NCBI GenBank assembly: GCA_030670605.1
Contig: DAOVBK010000088.1
Location: 1-6,814, forward strand
Source: Candidatus Stahliibacteriota bacterium
GTDB lineage: Bacteria; Hydrothermota; Tepidihabitantia; SM23-42
Reading direction: 5' to 3'
DNA length: 6,814 bases
The translations under genes and the position numbers were made by a program. Positions 5,489-6,814 of the stretch are shown one piece after another (the first letter of the stretch is position 1; each line of letters begins with the position of its first letter). The notes beneath the pieces were generated by a model, which saw only the letters and a program-made list of their open reading frames with translations, was not told the origin of the DNA and did no database searches.

Positions 5489-6038
5489 GTTCCACCCCCT
5501 TTTGTTTTTGAACTGTATAGGTGATTGCACTCATGTCTGCTTCGATTGTACGTTTGTTACCGGGTTTGATTTTGACAGATGGTACGTTGACGATACGTGC
5601 GAGATTACCAACATTGCTCAAGAATCGTCCGAGTTGATGGTATCCGCACTCGACCTTTATCTGTACCGGAATTTCTGAGTAGTTGTTTTGTGGTACTGGA
5701 CCACTGGGTTTGAATAATTTAAAGCTGACACCTGCCTTTGCGCCTGAGTTAGAAATCTGCTGGATGAGTGAAGGGATTTCCTTGGCCTTAGGAAGCATCT
5801 CTTGTGCCTTTTCCCACTCAACTTCCAACCGTGCAATCTTTGACTGCAGTTCAGGTAATCGTGCTCGGGCAGCTTCAGCTGCTTGAACTTCAGACTGTAG
5901 TTTGTTTCTTTGTTCGGTCAATATCTTTAGTCGATTTCTATTTGGTCGGTGGATGAAATGAAAGAATGCCACCAAGACCAAAATGAGAATGACGATAAAG
6001 ATGAGTAGTTTCTGGGTATTTGGTTCTCTCACGTTCAT
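5466..6038 (-). CDS. pilO: Type IV pilus inner-membrane protein PilO
   Basis: PilO is a bitopic inner-membrane protein that pairs with PilN and, with PilP, links the cytoplasmic motor to the secretin. The 190 residues comprise a short cytoplasmic tail (1-10), one transmembrane helix (11-29, LLIFIVILILVLVAFF), a coiled coil (33-82, rich in EQRNKLQSEVQAAEAARARL) and a periplasmic ferredoxin-like domain. The last shows the family segments LPKAKEIPSLIQQIS (82-96), FKPSGPVPQNNYSEIPV (109-125) and GYHQLGRFLSNVGNLARIVNV (132-152). The tail ends in a basic VERVVPRRR. The ATG shares four bases with the pilN stop (ATGA) and has GAGGT 4 nt upstream, so translation is probably coupled to pilN. Confidence 0.95.
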   Translation of the reverse strand: MNVREPNTQKLLIFIVILILVLVAFFHFIHRPNRNRLKILTEQRNKLQSEVQAAEAARARLPELQSKIARLEVEWEKAQEMLPKAKEIPSLIQQISNSGAKAGVSFKLFKPSGPVPQNNYSEIPVQIKVECGYHQLGRFLSNVGNLARIVNVPSVKIKPGNKRTIEADMSAITYTVQKQKGVERVVPRRR

Positions 6039-6640
6039 TGTGACCTCGCTATTGATGTATCGCTACTACAGTTTGCGGTTAAGGTGAACTCCATCATCTC
6101 GGTGTTTTTTATTTCCTTTTTCTCCAGAACGGTCAGGTCAACATTGTAGATATACGGTGATTCCTCGAGGCGGTTCATATATTCAGCGACGAGGAGATTA
6201 GATGCAGTGACACCCTTAACCTGCATTTCATTCTGACTGATGTTCAAAATGGTAAGCCAGGTAAATTCAGGTACTCGTGATGAGACTTCATCTAAAATAT
6301 GTGATATGAAGAATCTGTTTTGGTTAAGCATCTTGATTGGTGTAATGAGAGAATCGAGTTCCATTTCCCGCTTTTTCAGACTGTCGACGGTTGCTTTGTA
6401 AACCTGCAGTTCAGTGAGTTTGACGTTCAGATCACGGATGTTTCTGTTGATCCCAGCGATTTGATTATGCTGGAGAAACAGTGCAATGACAATGATAAGA
6501 ACGGCAATTACTATGCCAACAATATAGAGCACAGTACTCTGAATTGATGGTAGCTTGACCGTCGGACGACCAGGTACTGCCGGTTTGCGCTTCGATACCC
6601 TTCCCTTTTTTGCAGTTGGCGCTAAATTGATCTTTATCAT
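6035..6640 (-). CDS. pilN: Type IV pilus inner-membrane protein PilN
   Basis: PilN docks the cytoplasmic PilM through its N-terminal tail and pairs with PilO in the periplasm. The 201 residues begin with INLAP (4-8), a variant of the INLLP motif that in characterised systems inserts into PilM. A basic tail follows (9-30, with KKGRVSKRK), then one transmembrane helix (37-56), a coiled coil (60-105) and a periplasmic ferredoxin-like domain (about 112-190, with VPEFTWLTILNIS and SPYIYNVDLTVLEKKE). The cytoplasmic tail before the membrane helix is about 35 residues, somewhat longer and more basic than in the compact INLLPWREE type. The ATG overlaps the pilM stop by one base (TAATG), and the G-rich AAGGGGGGAG just upstream serves as SD. 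Confidence 0.93.
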   Translation of the reverse strand: MIKINLAPTAKKGRVSKRKPAVPGRPTVKLPSIQSTVLYIVGIVIAVLIIVIALFLQHNQIAGINRNIRDLNVKLTELQVYKATVDSLKKREMELDSLITPIKMLNQNRFFISHILDEVSSRVPEFTWLTILNISQNEMQVKGVTASNLLVAEYMNRLEESPYIYNVDLTVLEKKEIKNTEMMEFTLTANCSSDTSIARSQ

Positions 6641-6814
6641 TACTCCCCCCTTAGTGCTAGACCAGTAGCCTGGGCCAAGATCGAACCTGCTACGTCAATT
6701 CCTTCAGGACCAAACAGCGTCGGATCATAACTGATGTTCTTGAAGGGATTGAGAATTTCGATTGGAACCCCAAGCCTTCTTTTCAAATTATCGAGGAGAT
6801 TTGGGATTAATGCA
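6640..6814 (-). CDS. pilM: Type IV pilus assembly ATPase-like protein PilM, C-terminal end, cut by window edge
   Basis: PilM is an actin/FtsA-like cytoplasmic protein that binds PilN and supports pilus assembly. Only the last 57 residues are in the window (first full codon at 6813). They read IPNLLDNLKRRLGVPIEILNP, then FGPEGIDVAGSILAQATGLALRG and a stop. This matches the family's end: a helix leading into the GvPvEvlNPF element, followed by the terminal helix of GLALR type. Its place directly before pilN, with the stop overlapping the pilN start by one base, supports the call. The N-terminal ATP-binding part lies beyond the window, so completeness cannot be judged. Confidence 0.88.
   Translation of the reverse strand, partial: ALIPNLLDNLKRRLGVPIEILNPFKNISYDPTLFGPEGIDVAGSILAQATGLALRGE

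Overview
The window is a stretch of bacterial chromosome in which every recognisable gene lies on the minus strand. In the direction of transcription (right to left) the order is: pilM (3' end only), pilN, pilO, pilP, pilQ, rsmD, coaD, obg, a small HEAT-repeat protein, and dprA (5' end only). The secretin PilQ and the inner-membrane alignment proteins PilMNOP imply a cell with an outer membrane and a type IV pilus (T4P). The rest is widely conserved housekeeping. No marker here fixes the lineage. The short Obg without a C-terminal domain, the moderate base composition and the SINE-like intergenic repeats would fit an uncultivated candidate phylum such as WOR-3/Stahlbacteria, but that is a weak inference.

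Region 1 (3473-6814) is a tightly packed pilMNOPQ operon. pilM/pilN share one base (TAATG), pilN/pilO share four (ATGA), pilO/pilP overlap, and pilP/pilQ are 3 nt apart with the pilQ Shine-Dalgarno (SD) sequence written in the last codons of pilP. Together they encode the cytoplasmic ring-like PilM, the PilN/PilO bitopic heterodimer, the PilP connector and the outer-membrane PilQ channel.

Region 2 (2304-3472) holds rsmD (16S rRNA m2G966 methyltransferase) and coaD (phosphopantetheine adenylyltransferase). Their separation of 112 nt is filled by a degenerate repeat built on GCAGAGA/TCTCTGC units. A 7-bp inverted repeat sits between pilQ and rsmD.

Region 3 (2024-2303) is a 280-nt gene-free spacer with a series of hairpins and a diverged 43/44-bp direct repeat. 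At its obg-proximal end is a near-perfect housekeeping promoter (TTGACA-N16-TATAAT). Its -10 box lies only 7 nt from the obg ATG, which predicts a leaderless transcript.

Region 4 (1-2023) is an obg-HEAT-dprA operon with overlapping genes. DprA loads RecA on incoming single-stranded DNA in natural transformation, and the T4P machine is the usual DNA-uptake apparatus, so the two ends of the window may serve one process. No undescribed defence or mobile system is evident. The most unusual material is in the intergenic repeats, the leaderless-looking obg promoter and the uncharacterised HEAT protein.
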